A stretch of DNA of 33,649 bases from Welwitschia mirabilis (lineage: Eukaryota; Gnetophyta; Gnetopsida; Welwitschiales): contig JBOZIK010000001.1 in assembly GCA_051453625.1 (NCBI GenBank), forward strand, positions 226,837,284-226,870,932, in the 5' to 3' direction. Position numbers and translations under genes: made by a program. Numbering within the stretch: position 1 is the first letter of the stretch; every line of letters begins with the position of its first letter. The notes beneath the pieces were generated by a model. The model was not told where the DNA came from, searched no databases, and saw only the letters and a program-made list of their open reading frames with translations. Shown here piece after piece: positions 10,201 to 21,179 of this stretch.

Positions 10201-11192
10201 GGATTTTCATATTCTAAGTTACAAGGAGGTTAATCTAGATATGAATGGAGTTAAGGATATTCTTCAAAGATCTATCTAGATTAATACAAGTCTCCTACAG
10301 TATGTTTCAATTGACCATGATTTTAAAAACTAGAGAGGTAGACAAGTTTCTATTCAGAAGGTGTTAAAAATGAATTAGAATCCCAATTCATGGTTTAAGT
10401 TTAAGAAAACCATTAATGGTTTAGGTTAAGAGTTCACATTCTCTAAAATTTTATCAATATCATAGAAAGCCTATAATCTTAAATGGTTTAAAGGGTTCAT
10501 AAAAGAGCTAGGTTAAAGTTCTAGAGGTTTTAGAGTAGGAAAGCCAATGGCACTAGTTAGGAAAGGCAATGACACTAGTCCATCTAAGTAAAAAGGTTTA
10601 AGAAAAATACATAGGATTCATTCAGTCTACACAAAATTTTTTAGGTTATAAGATCTGGAAAAAAGTTAACAGAAACCCAAAACATCTAAAATTTAAAAAT
10701 TTATAACTTTAGAAAAAAAACCTATACTTCTTAAAATTTTTAATAGAAATGAAAACTAAGAAAAAAGAAAAATTTATAGAGAATTAAAAAATCAAAAAAT
10801 TATATAGAAAACAAAACACACAAAATAAATTACTAGAGTTTAATTTTATTTTAATTCACAATATTAGATTTGATTATACCTATAGAAAATTTATCAAATC
10901 TAATATAGAAAATATCATTTAGAAAAATGAATTTCAGATGTTATATTAAAAAATCAAACTCATATTAGAAAACCAAACTCAATAATTTGGGCTAATTTAG
11001 GTTTTACTAGAAATAGAAAAATACCTATAGGAAGGAAAAGAAAACATACAAAAAAAAAAAAGAGAGGGAGAAAAGGATCAATTTAGGTATCATTAGAAGA
11101 AGGATCAGTACCCACCAATGAAGAATAAAAACTAACTAAAAAATTACAAGAAGAAAATAATGCACTCCTAAAAAAATTAATGTGTAAATATA
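10200..11192 (-). other. N 5' leader, unit 1
   Basis: About 1 kb between the gag-like relic and the PBS. It is AT-rich with purine runs near 11050-11080. No open frame of useful length and no recognisable domain. Confidence 0.5.
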
Positions 11193-11210
11193 TCCCTATC
11201 GATGGCACCA
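11193..11210 (-). promoter_or_regulatory. N primer-binding site, unit 1
   Basis: The plus strand TCCCTATCGATGGCACCA compares with the tRNA-Asp 3' end TCCCCGGCAACGGCGCCA: 12 of 18 positions agree, including the terminal CCA. It sits five bases from the LTR start at 11216. P has the same site in better state (26994-27011), which supports the call. Confidence 0.7.
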
Positions 11211-11215
11211 AAATA

Positions 11216-12067
11216 TGATCATAGCTTATTACTGATCTAAATTTATCTAAGTTTATACTTAGAATCATTTTTTTACATGGATATATGTAGTAACTTCACA
11301 AAAGATACATAATTAATTCAACTTGCAATAAAACTTAAACTGTAAAATACTAAAAGTTGAGAAGGAAGTTAATCTTCAGTTGATAATGCAAAGGAATAGA
11401 AATGCTTTAAATGTGTACTCCATTTGTATAACTCTCCACCTTTACCCCAATAATTTATATATCCTAAACTTAATAATTAAGTAAGCTCCACCTAAAAATT
11501 ACTAATGCAAAACTAATTGCAAAAATAACAAAAGAAAAAAACCTATTGAATAACTAGTCCTACCTAAATATTGCTAATGTGAAATGATTGTGCAATAATA
11601 ATGAAAGGATTAAAACTAATTTTAGAAATGGTCCTACTTAAATATTGCTAATATCAAATGGCTTTGTACATTAATAATGAGAGTTTAAAACAATTCTTTA
11701 TTAAAATCTGAAATAAATATACCTTACATCAAATGAAGAGATAGGTAAAAAAGAAGAGCTCCTCAACTAGCCTTAGATCATTCTGCCCCTAAGAAAGATT
11801 ATCAGATTATTATGACATCCTATCCTCTAAGTTTTTTCCCTATTAAGCCAATCAAAATATTTTTATAATGGGAGCTCAAAACCTTTTTATAGATGAGGGA
11901 AGGCTTAGAGTCTAGCCATGATTGCATTAGATGGTAGTTACATAAGGAAAGTTACTTAAGGGTGTTTACATAAGAAGGAAGTTGTAATTTTTGGCATGTA
12001 GCCATAAAGAGGACTTTTTGTCTTCTAATGCAAACATGATAACGATGTGTCCTCTTAATACTAATGA
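11216..12067 (-). mobile_element. N 5' LTR, 852-base fragment, unit 1
   Basis: Begins (plus strand) TGATCATAGC next to the PBS and matches 19864-20718. The outer 456 bases are missing because the duplication junction falls inside it: ACTAATGATG continues into TTTGAGTAGTCTTG, which is sequence from the end of Q's LTR. Confidence 0.8.
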
Positions 12068-12177
12068 TGTTTGAGTAGTCTTGTATTGTTTAATTAATTT
12101 ACCTCATATATTCTTATGGAAGAACAATACTAAGTATTTCATTTATTTTAAATCCAAACATTGTACTACAATTAACA
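12068..12177 (+). mobile_element. Q LTR 3' end fragment, unit 2
   Basis: Matches 3533-3642: TTAATTAATTTACCTCATAT, then CTTATGGAAGAACAATACTAAG, ending ATTAACA. It is the last 110 bases of Q's LTR carried along in the duplication. It shows that Q was already in place before the duplication. Confidence 0.8.
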
Positions 12178-12767
12178 ATAGCTTAATGTGGAATCTTCAT
12201 CCTTCAGCATTTAGTAAAAGCTTCATAATTTAGAGTTTGATGGAAGCTTTGTTCTATAGCATTAGGTAAAATTTTATCTTTTAGCATTTGATTAAAAAAA
12301 TTGTTATGGTTTCTTCATCATTTGTCCCTTAGTCTAAGTACTTTCAAATAACACCAACACCATTTGTGTTGATACCACTACCACGTGCCATTATCACTTA
12401 AGCTTGTTACTTTACTATTATGTCACTATCACATCTCTATCATGACAGTATAATGTGTTCATCATGTCAATGTCACATGCCTATAAAGATCATGGATGAC
12501 TCAGATGTGGTAACTGACAATGCCAATAACTAAATTTTATATGTAACTTCATGGTAAGTCTAGCATGGTAGTTTAAAGCTATTTTAGCAAGATGCTCCAC
12601 TACATTGTTAAGTACATGAATTTATCATGTGAAAGTGCATAACTTCATAATTTATAATAAAAATAAGGAAATGCATAATTTCATGATAAAATTATTAATT
12701 AAATATTTTTTCTAAGCTCAATAATCTTAAAATACTTAATCTAAATATTAATTTTTACATGTTATCA
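12178..12767 (-). mobile_element. P 3' LTR stump, unit 2
   Basis: Copy of 3643-4232 with the same truncation. The LTR end is better kept here: on the minus strand CTAGTTAGAGGG then TG then TGATAACATG, the latter identical to the start of P's 5' LTR at 28499. Confidence 0.8.
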
Positions 12768-14156
12768 CACCCTCTAACTAGACTTTTGTTAGAACCTTAG
12801 TAAAGAGTACAATAAAGTATGATCAACATGAAAAAAATTCTAAGGAAAATTATTCAAGCTTTTTAAAGAGGATATAACTTTGAAAAATTTTTTGGCCAAT
12901 TTTTAAGAAAAATAAGCCATCAAAGTTATGATTTTTGAAAAAATTGCAGATACCACGCCCCCAACCAGAATTAAACTCTGTTCTTAAAGTTTTTAAGATA
13001 GGAAAAATTACAATCAACTTTTAAGAATAAGTTTAAAGTTTATAAAATTATTCAACATGAGTCTTTTTATTTAAAAGAAAAAAGATTCAAAACAATGCAA
13101 TCTATGCTATAATACAAAGAAGAACTATCAAGTACTCCTACTTTTTGACTATCCATAATTCCATTTTTCCTTTTTCTAGTGAAAACATGAAGTAAAGGGT
13201 TTTTCTATACTACAAACAGACACACCTCATAGTGTTTTATTCCTCATGAAAATGGAAAAAAAGATGAAATAAGAAAATGGATTATGTTTATACATGAAAT
13301 GAATGTGAAATGAAAACAGTAGTAGATGTGGATGGAAAATACAACTCAAGCTATGAATAACCAAAATAACTTTCCTAAACTAAAGGACATTTTATTAAAA
13401 AAAAATGTTTTGTAAATTTTATTTTTTATATAATGGATCAAGTTATCATTTAAGCAAGGTATCCACTAATTAAACTTATGAAAGTTTAAAAGTTAGCAAG
13501 CAAAATATGACTACAAGAGTTTAGGAGAATAAGCACAACGAAATCTCTAGTTCTCACATTTTTATCTTTCCATTTTCTTTTGTACCCTTTAGATTAACAT
13601 TGTTTTAAGCATTTTGATCTCACTAAGAATCTTGTGTTAAGGCATCTTTCTTCCAATAGAGTTAAACATGTTGTTTATGAAGAAATTAGTCCTAAATTAC
13701 TAGCAAGCATTCATAGCCCTAATGCACTTGATCATATCATAAATAAATCATTAGAGCTACATTACAAGCAAGATTCTATAGTTCTAATGTAATTAACTAA
13801 ACCTAGTGATATTGATCAAATAAAATATGCTTTTGGAGAAGAGATATTTTTGTTTTTAATTTTTCTTTTGATGCAAGTTTTTTAATGCACATAGGAGTCA
13901 TTGGCTTATTATCCTAGTTAAGAATTAATCTTATCCCCATAAATGCTTGAAAATCAAGAGTATTTCCTAAAGATAGATTCCATATTTTATCCTTTCCTTC
14001 ACTTCATTCCCCTCCCCCCATTTCCATTCCCTTTCCTTTCCCTATTCCCTCTTTAANNNNNNNNNNNNNNNNNNNNNNNNNNNNNNNNNNNNNNNNNNNN
14101 NNNNNNNNNNNNNNNNNNNNNNNNNNNNNNNNNNNNNNNNNNNNNNNNNNNNNNNN

Positions 14157-14195
<39 letters not shown>

Positions 14196-14290
14196 AAAAA
14201 CTAAGCATGCTTCCTCTCAACTGACATAAGTGAACTCAATTTTGATCTAAACATCTAATGATAAAATGATCTCTTATTTTTTTGAGTTAA
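12768..14290 (-). other. P 3' noncoding region, unit 2
   Basis: Copy of 4233-5640 with no coding sequence seen. It contains the conserved module (about 13590-13950), a pyrimidine tract (about 13995-14056), an assembly gap and an A run of 37 (14157-14193). Confidence 0.6.
14057..14156. other. Assembly gap of exactly 100 N
   Basis: Placeholder gap between a plus-strand pyrimidine tract and an A homopolymer. Unit 1 has an AT-dinucleotide run and only about 60 bases at the same place, so the gap is probably a low-complexity run that failed to assemble. Confidence 0.98.
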
Positions 14291-14882
14291 TTATTAAGGG
14301 TCATTAACCTAGATTAGTAAGTTACATAAACTTATAGGTGGATGGAATGTTGGATGGAAATTCTTCATGTGATGGTTATTAATTTTAAAAGTTTGTTGAT
14401 TTTTTTAGGTTTTCAATGAGGAATACATAATTGCGAGTACTTGTTATATCACATAAGTGACCTTTTCACTTAAAAACTAGTTTTTATAAATAGCCTTGAG
14501 TTATAAATAAAAACTAGTTCTCCATCCCTACATTTGTTTCTTAGGATGTTTTGATCATTTCATTTTTTCATCCTATCCATATCAATCTTTTTATTCTCAT
14601 AGGCATTATTCCTAATTTCATATAATTCATTTAGTTATATAGCTCATATTTTTCTTGCCCTTTCAAGATCTCAATTCATGTTTTTGACTACCTAATAAGC
14701 TTTGTTTTCCCACTTAATAGGAAGATGGCATGCTTTACCATAGGATAGCCTAAAGGAGAACAATTATCAAGGTTTCTTATAAGGTGTCTTATAGATCCAT
14801 AAAATATTATTTAACTTGTAAGACCAATCTTCCCTAGTTGAACTCACTACCTTTTATAGGATGTTTTTAATTTCTTAGTTAT
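14290..14882 (-). pseudogene. P integrase C-terminal half, unit 2
   Basis: Nucleotide copy of 5640-6208 with the same conserved blocks in a more decayed state. It lies directly left of the complete N element, so it is the original partner of the integrase core at 21180-21720 or its duplicate; the two cannot be told apart by position. Neither copy can be expressed as integrase. Confidence 0.75.
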
Positions 14883-16195
14883 TATTATAGCTTTGTAGTG
14901 ACCTAGAGTTATTTAAGTTTACACTTAAAATCATTCTTCTATAGGGATATATATGGTAACTTTATAAAAGATACATAAGTAATTCAACTTGCAATAAAAC
15001 TTAAATAACAGAAAATTTAGAAGTTAAGAAGGAAGTGAATCTTCTATTAATAATGTGAAGGAATGGAAATGCTCTAAAGATCTACTTGATTTGTCCAATT
15101 TTCCACCTTTACTCTAATGATTCTTATATCCTGAACTTAACAATTAAGTAACTCCACCTAAAATTTACGAATGCCAAATAAATTATGCAATAATAATGAA
15201 AGGGAAAAAGCTACTTAATAACTAGTCCTACCTAAATATTACTAAGGCTAAATAATAGTGTAATAATAAGAAAAGGATTAAAAATAATTCTAGAAATTAT
15301 CCTACTAAATATTGCTAATGCTACATGACTTTTTGCCTTAACAATGAAAGAGTTTAAATCAATTCTTTATTATAATATAAAATAAATATACATTACATCA
15401 AATAGAGAGAGAGATGAATAAGAAGAACTTCTCAACTAGCCTTGGATCATTTTGCTCTTAAGAAAAATTATCGAAGCATCATGACATCCTAACCTCTGAG
15501 TCTTTTCCATGTGAAGCTAACCAAAAGATGTTTACAATGGGTACCTAAGATCATTTTATAGATAACGAAAGGCTTAAAGTATAAGTCATCATTGCATTGG
15601 GTGATAATTACATAAAGGGAGTTACTTATGGGTAGTTACATCAGGAGGAAGTTATAGGTTTTAGCATGTAACCACAAAGAATATTCTTTTGTCTTCTAAT
15701 GTGAACATGGTGGTGACATGTCCTTTGACTATTGATGATGCTATCAATGAGTGTCTATCATTCTTCTTCCATTTTATCATCCTTATGATTAGTATATGTT
15801 GGTACAACATGTTGTATTATTCTTCCACCATGTGTTGCTAGAGTTTAAGATTAAATCTAATTTATGTATGATTGAGCCCATAAGTATAGGATGCTTAATT
15901 CCTAAAATAAGTGTAGAAATGTGAGTTTGGAATAATTTGCCTCGTAAGACCCACTATGCTAATAGTCCTAGCTAGTGGCACTGATGTTTAGTACTAGAAT
16001 TTGATTAGTTTGTACACATGCTTTCAAAAGATAGCAATTAATCTGCTAGTGTTAAGGGAAGTTAATAATTTCATGAAAATATGATAAAAATGCTAAAAGA
16101 TATCATTTTATAATAAATTGATGAACTAAATATCTTTTCCAATGCAAAATTAATCAATTATACTTTCTTAGAATGTTAATGTTTGCATGTAAACA
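14883..16195 (-). mobile_element. N 3' LTR, unit 2
   Basis: Minus strand from TGTTTGCATG.. at 16195 (the plus strand ends TGCATGTAAACA). The inner end is decayed: TGATCATAGC of unit 1 is here TATTATAGC, with one base lost. Alignment to the 5' LTR of the same element looks like 75-80% by eye, so the insertion is old. Confidence 0.8.
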
Positions 16196-17235
16196 CACTT
16201 CCTAACTAGACTTTTTCTAGACCCTTAGCAAAAAGTTGATGAAGAGATGGTGACATGAAAATTTTTTGTAAAAATGGATGTCATATCCTCTAACCAAAAT
16301 TAAACTTTGTTCTCAAAGTCACAAAGATAGAAAATTTTATATAAGGCTTTTGATAACACATGATGATAATACATGTATTTAGGGAAAATCTTAATGTAAT
16401 CTAAGGGAAAAAGAACATAAAAGCTAATGGAAATATATCATTTACAAATTAAAAAATAGACTACCTAAATTGACAACTATATTTATTATAAATTTTCAAA
16501 TTTTATTTGAAATTTAAAAGGATTACAATGTCAAACAAATAATATATCCTTTAAGTAAACTCGAAGGAATTAAAAATTAGTTAAGAAAACTTTCAAGTAT
16601 ACAAGTTAAGAAAAGTAAGCATAAAACAATCTCTCACTTCCACCTTTGCATTCCAATTTTACCTTTCCTACAATCATGCTTTATTTTTTGTTTCAAGAAT
16701 TTTGATCTAATTGGACATCCAATGTTATAACATCTCCTTCCAATAGAGTTAAATGTGTTAGTATATGAAGGAATTAGTGTCGCATTGCTAGTGAGCTTTT
16801 ATAGCCCCAATGTTGGACATGTCATAAATTAAATCGTTAGAGCTAAATTACCCATGAGCATTCATAGCCCTAGTGTAGTGAACTAAATCTAATTTTAATA
16901 ATCAATAAATAATGTTCTTTTAAAGAGGAGATANNNNNNNNNTTTTTTTTTTCAAATCATCCTTCTCATATTCAATAAATTTTAATGCATATAATAGGTC
17001 ATTGGCTTATTAGCCTTGTTAAGAAAAATCTTATCCTCATAAATTCTTTCAAAAATAATTTACTTAGCACAAAAGTAGATTTCATCTTAATTCAACCATA
17101 TATTTCAATTAAAAGACTTAAGTGAGACTAACCTTAATAAGTTAACTCAAAAATAAGCAAAAACCTTTTCTTGAAAAATTCAAGAAAAACTTAAATTCTA
17201 TCTAGTTCATAATAACAATGTGATCACTTATTAAT
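16196..17235 (-). other. N 3' noncoding region, unit 2
   Basis: Copy of 7520-8570. Contains the conserved module and a 9-N gap. No coding sequence seen. Confidence 0.6.
16934..16942. other. Short assembly gap of 9 N
   Basis: Nine N characters before a T run. Unit 1 reads straight through here (about 8275-8295: ATATATTTCATTTTTTTAAA), so only a few bases are uncertain. Confidence 0.95.
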
Positions 17236-17530
17236 GGCTTATTTCATTCAAAGGGTCATCAACCAAGATCATCTAATCTTAGAAACTTGTATATGGATGA
17301 AAGGATACAATGGTTACTAGAATTTATTAGGTGGTAAAAAAGTGGATGGAATGGATAATGGGTTTTGAGATGATGATGATTTATTCAATTAAGTGAGTAA
17401 AATTTAGCGTTTTATACATGAAAATGTTTAAGACAGTGAGTGGAGAGGTAGTAGTGCTTCGGTGATTTAAGGTTTGAAAGGGCATGAAGCATGAATTTTT
17501 TTAATATTTTTAATTTTTTAAACCAAAATC
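17235..17530 (-). pseudogene. N integrase C-terminal tail relic, unit 2
   Basis: Copy of 8570-8912. The closing VDDPLNEISH stretch and its stops remain on the minus strand, while the LKHF box is disrupted. No function is possible. Confidence 0.45.
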
Positions 17531-17879
17531 TATTATAAAAGGAAAATCCACTCTAAAAGAAAAGCCTAAATTAAAAGCATGCAAAGAAACTAAAACATTT
17601 TCAAAGAATTTCCAAGGGTATTATATTCATGAAGGTTCAAAATGATGAATGCCAAGGTTGAACAATGAATCATCATTATACAAAGCATTCAACAATTAAA
17701 GAGAATCCTTATAAACTAGTATACATAAATCCATAAAAATTAGGAAAACATTAACAATAGCAATAAAATTTATTCATTTAAAATTAGCAAATTTTCATCT
17801 CTTATTCTGTTCTTGTTTATTCAACAACTCATCCAAGACATTATTTTGAGATGAAAACAAACATTAAGTGGAAACCATT

Positions 17880-18850
17880 GGAGAAAGAGATAAATAATCA
17901 AAAATAGTATTTGAAGATGGTTCTAAAGGTATAAATGGTTTATCTTCATCATTGAAATTTAGGGCTTTCTTGGATTAAAAAGATAAAAATTTCACAATTG
18001 GATCAAAAATTTGCTAAGAAAAGTATAAAGGCTTCTCAAAAGATTTATCATGAAAAGGTTCTTAGCTAATGTTATTTTCTACATTAAGGTTGATAAAGGA
18101 TTCTTCTTCATAAGGTTGCAGAGGTAGAAAAAATGTTAAGATTCAAAGATAGGTTCATTTTCAATTTCATCAATGTTGCTCATTGTCTTCTGTTATATAG
18201 CTCTCAAGCTTTTCATCTCCTTCAAACATTTTCTCACTCATTATGAATTGATCATCATTAAATGTATCTAATCCTACTCTAAATATATCCTATTTATGCA
18301 TAATTGCTCACTCTTTAAGATATGTTGAAACCAAGGTCCTCTTAGGTCTTTTCATAAGTTTCATTTTGAGTTTCTTAATGGGTTTATTCTTCATTCCTAA
18401 TGGATATAGCTTGGGTGTCATCAATCTTAGTATGATTAACATCTTCAAGTTTTTGAAATTTTTAGATTCATGGAATGTAGGAAGGTTTTCTTCTTGTTGT
18501 TGTTGATTAAGGACCCTAAGAATTTGGTTATTAGTTTTGGCTATTTGTTGAAGAAGTTACCTAATATTTTCATTGATTTTCTTAGTTGTTTCTTTTAAAG
18601 ATCAAGAATGGGTTTGAAATTTATTAGAAGAAAATTCAATAGCACCTTTTAAAAGATTTTGAGAGGTATCCTTAAAGGAAGATGAGGTGGAATTTTGGGT
18701 ATATGAAGATAACAGGTAGTAATCAAAGGATGGTAAAGAGTATAAATCAAAAGAAAATGAAGGATATGGGAAGGAAAATGAAGGGTCTAGATCAGGGGAT
18801 AAGAATTGTGAGGTTATGATATCAAACTCTCATGGTTCATAATAGGGGTT
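17880..18850 (-). pseudogene. N gag-like relic, unit 2
   Basis: Collinear with 9170-10200 but with more stops. The acidic stretch around 18130-18240 has lost part of the sequence corresponding to PISDIDEIE. Same interpretation and doubts as for unit 1. Confidence 0.35.
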
Positions 18851-19840
18851 TTCATATTCAAAGTTACAAGGAGCTTAATCTAGATATGAATGGAGTTGAG
18901 AATATTCTTCAAAGATCTATCTGAATTAATAGAAGTCTCTTATAGTTTGTTTTAGTTGATAATGATTTTGAAAATTAGAGGGGTAGACAAGTTTTTATTC
19001 AAAAGGTGTTAAAAATGGATTAGAATCCCAAGGTATGATTTAAGTTTAAGAAAACGGTTAATGTTTTAGGTTGAGAGTTCACATTTTCTAAAATTTTATC
19101 AATATCACAGAAAGCCTATAATCTTAGATGGTTTAAAGAATTCACAAAAGAGCTATGTTAAAGTTTTAGAGGTTTTAGAGTAGGAAAGCCAATGGCACCA
19201 GTTAGGAAATGCAATGGCACTAGTCAATCTAAGTAAAAAGGTTTAAGAAAAATATGTAGGATTAATTTAGTCTATATAAAAGGTTTTAGGTTATAAGATC
19301 TAGGAAAAAGTTAACAGAAACCCACAACATCTAAAATTTAAAAATTTTCAACTTTAGAAAAGTACCTATACAATTTTAATTTTTCTTAAAATTTTTAATA
19401 GAAATGAAAACTAACAAAAATAAAAATTTTATAGAAAATAAAGATCACAAAATTATATAGAAAACAAAACACACAAAATAAATTGCTAGAGTTTAATTTT
19501 GTTTAATTCATAATCTTAGGTTCGATTATACCTACAGGATAGTTATCAAATTTAATATATAAAATATCATATATAAAAATGAATTTGAAATGTTATATGA
19601 AAAACCAAACTTCTATTAGAAAACCAAACTCAATAATTTGGACTAATTTAGATTTTACTAGAAATAAATCAATACCTACTATGGAAAGGAAAAGAAAACA
19701 CACAAAAAAAAAAAAATAAAAGAATCAATTTAGGTATCATTAGAAGAAGGATTAGTACCCATCACTAGAGAATAAAAACTAACAAAAAACATAAAAGAAT
19801 AAAATCATGCACTCTTGAAAAAAATTAATTTGTAAATATA
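18850..19840 (-). other. N 5' leader, unit 2
   Basis: About 1 kb collinear with 10200-11192. AT-rich, with an A run near 19705. No coding sequence recognised. Confidence 0.5.
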
Positions 19841-19858
19841 GCCCTAGCAATGGCACTA
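19841..19858 (-). promoter_or_regulatory. N primer-binding site, unit 2
   Basis: The plus strand GCCCTAGCAATGGCACTA agrees with the tRNA-Asp 3' end at 12 of 18 positions. Most changes are C to T or G to A. It lies five bases from the LTR start at 19864. Confidence 0.65.
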
Positions 19859-19863
19859 AAATC

Positions 19864-21174
19864 TGATCATAGCTTAATGATTTGAATTTATCTAAGTTTC
19901 TACTTAAAATTATTCTTCCATAAGGATATATGTAGTAGCTTCATAAAAGGTACATAATTAATTCAATTTGTAATAAAACCCAAACTATATAAGACTTAGA
20001 AGTTGATAAGGAAGTTGATCTTTATTTGATAATGCAAAGGAATAGAAATGCTTTAAAGGTCTACTTCGTTTGTTCAAATCTCCACCTTTACCCTAATAAT
20101 TCGTATATCCTAAACTTAACAATTAAGTAAGATCCACCTAAAAATTACTAATGCCAAACTAATTGTGCAAAAACAATAAAATGAAAAAACTTATTAGATA
20201 ACTAGTCCTACCTAAATATTGCTAATGTGAAATGACTGTGCAATAATAATGAAAGGATTGAAATTGATTTTAGAAATGGTCCTGCCTAAATATTGCTAAT
20301 ATCAAATGACTTTGTACTTTAACAATCAAAGAGTTTAAATGAATTATTTATTAAAATCTGAAATAAATATACATTACATCAAATGAAGAGATAGGTAAAA
20401 AAAAGAGCTCCTTAACTAGAGTTCAATCATTCTACCCCTAAGAAAGGTTATTAGATTATCCTGACATCCTAGCCTCCAAGTTTTTCTCCCTATTAAGCCA
20501 ACCAAAATATGTTTATAATGGGAGCTCAAGATCTTCTTATAGATGGGGGAAGGTTTGGAGTCTAGTCATGATTGCATTAGATGGTGGTTACATAAGGGAA
20601 GTTACTTAAGGAAGGTTACATAAGAATGAAGTTAAAATTTTTGGCATCTAGCCATGAAGAGGATTTTTTTTGTCTTCTAACACAAACATGATAATGATTC
20701 TCCTCTAGCTACTAATGATGTCAACGAATTTCATGTTGTATTTCTTCCACATGATCATCCTCGTTGTTACCACATGTTACTATGACATGTCATTTCATAC
20801 TTTAGCCATGTGTGGCTGGAGTTTAAGATTAAATCTAATTTATGTCCAACTGAGCTAGTAAGTATAGGATGCTTAATTCCCAAAATAGGTGTAGATACAT
20901 GAGTTTTAAAACATTCTACCTCATAAGGCTAGCAGCAATAATAGTTGTGGTTGGCGGTGCTAGTGTTTGATATTAGAATTTGATCAGTTTATGCACAGGC
21001 TTTTATAAGGTAGCAATTAATCTACTAATGTTAATGGAAGTTGAAAATATTATGAAATTATGATCAAAATGGTAAAATAAATCATTTTATAATAAATCAA
21101 TGAGTTAAATATCTTCTCCAATCTAAAACCGATCAATGATACTTGCTTAAAATATCAATTTTTATGTATAAATA
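19864..21174 (-). mobile_element. N 5' LTR, complete
   Basis: 1311 bases, exactly the length of the unit-1 3' LTR. It begins TGATCATAGC on the plus strand and ends ..TATAAATA, where the expected final ACA is ATA. A weak TATA box lies at about 20531-20542. The right breakpoint of the tandem duplication (20719) lies inside it. Confidence 0.85.
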
Positions 21175-21179
21175 GTTAG
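21175..21179. repeat. Target-site duplication of N, right copy
   Basis: GTTAG, identical to 6204-6208. On the minus strand it is CTAAC and overlaps the codons that read ITN in the integrase. Confidence 0.85.

Larger units (their letters stand above)
3533..12067. repeat. Tandem duplication, unit 1 (8535 bp)
   Basis: Collinear with 12068-20718 over its whole length. Sampled matched points are 3646/12181, 4870/13400, 6209/14883, 8583/17244 and 11216/19864. By eye about 90% of bases agree in a sample of 150. The unit contains the last 110 bases of Q's LTR, P's 3' LTR stump, P's 3' region, the end of P's integrase, N's 3' LTR and body, and 852 bases of N's 5' LTR. The left breakpoint (3533-3535), the junction (12068-12070) and the right breakpoint (20719-20721) share TGT. 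Confidence 0.85.
6209..12067 (-). mobile_element. Element N, unit 1 copy (5' LTR cut by duplication breakpoint)
   Basis: Minus-strand LTR retrotransposon: 3' LTR 6209-7519, body 7520-11215, PBS 11193-11210, and 5' LTR from 11216, broken at 12067 by the tandem-duplication junction. The body is about 3.7 kb with a gag-like relic and an integrase tail. I could not find protease, RT, RNase H or integrase-core motifs, so it is a non-autonomous derivative of the family to which P and Q belong. Shared features are the tRNA-Asp-type PBS, LTR ends of the form TG(T/A)T..ACATG, and the 3' module. Confidence 0.8.
12068..20718. repeat. Tandem duplication, unit 2 (8651 bp including gaps)
   Basis: Second copy of 3533-12067. 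The difference in length comes from the 100-N gap at 14057 and small indels. Its right side (20719 onward) runs into the missing part of N's 5' LTR and then P's integrase core, so this unit keeps the original right junction, while unit 1 keeps the original left junction with Q. Confidence 0.85.
14883..21174 (-). mobile_element. Element N, complete copy (6.29 kb), non-autonomous
   Basis: Minus-strand element with both LTRs (5' 19864-21174, 3' 14883-16195), PBS 19841-19858 and a body of about 3.67 kb. On its right P's integrase reading begins at once after the target duplication GTTAG. The body has a gag-like relic (17880-18850), an integrase tail relic (17235-17530) and the family's 3' module (16680-17110), but no enzyme domains. 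It probably relied on proteins from an element such as P; that is inference from the shared PBS, LTR ends and 3' module. Confidence 0.85.

Noticed and set aside
3533-20721. Tandem arrangement explained by LTR-LTR unequal recombination
   Set aside because: The breakpoints are at non-homologous positions of two different LTRs and share only three bases.
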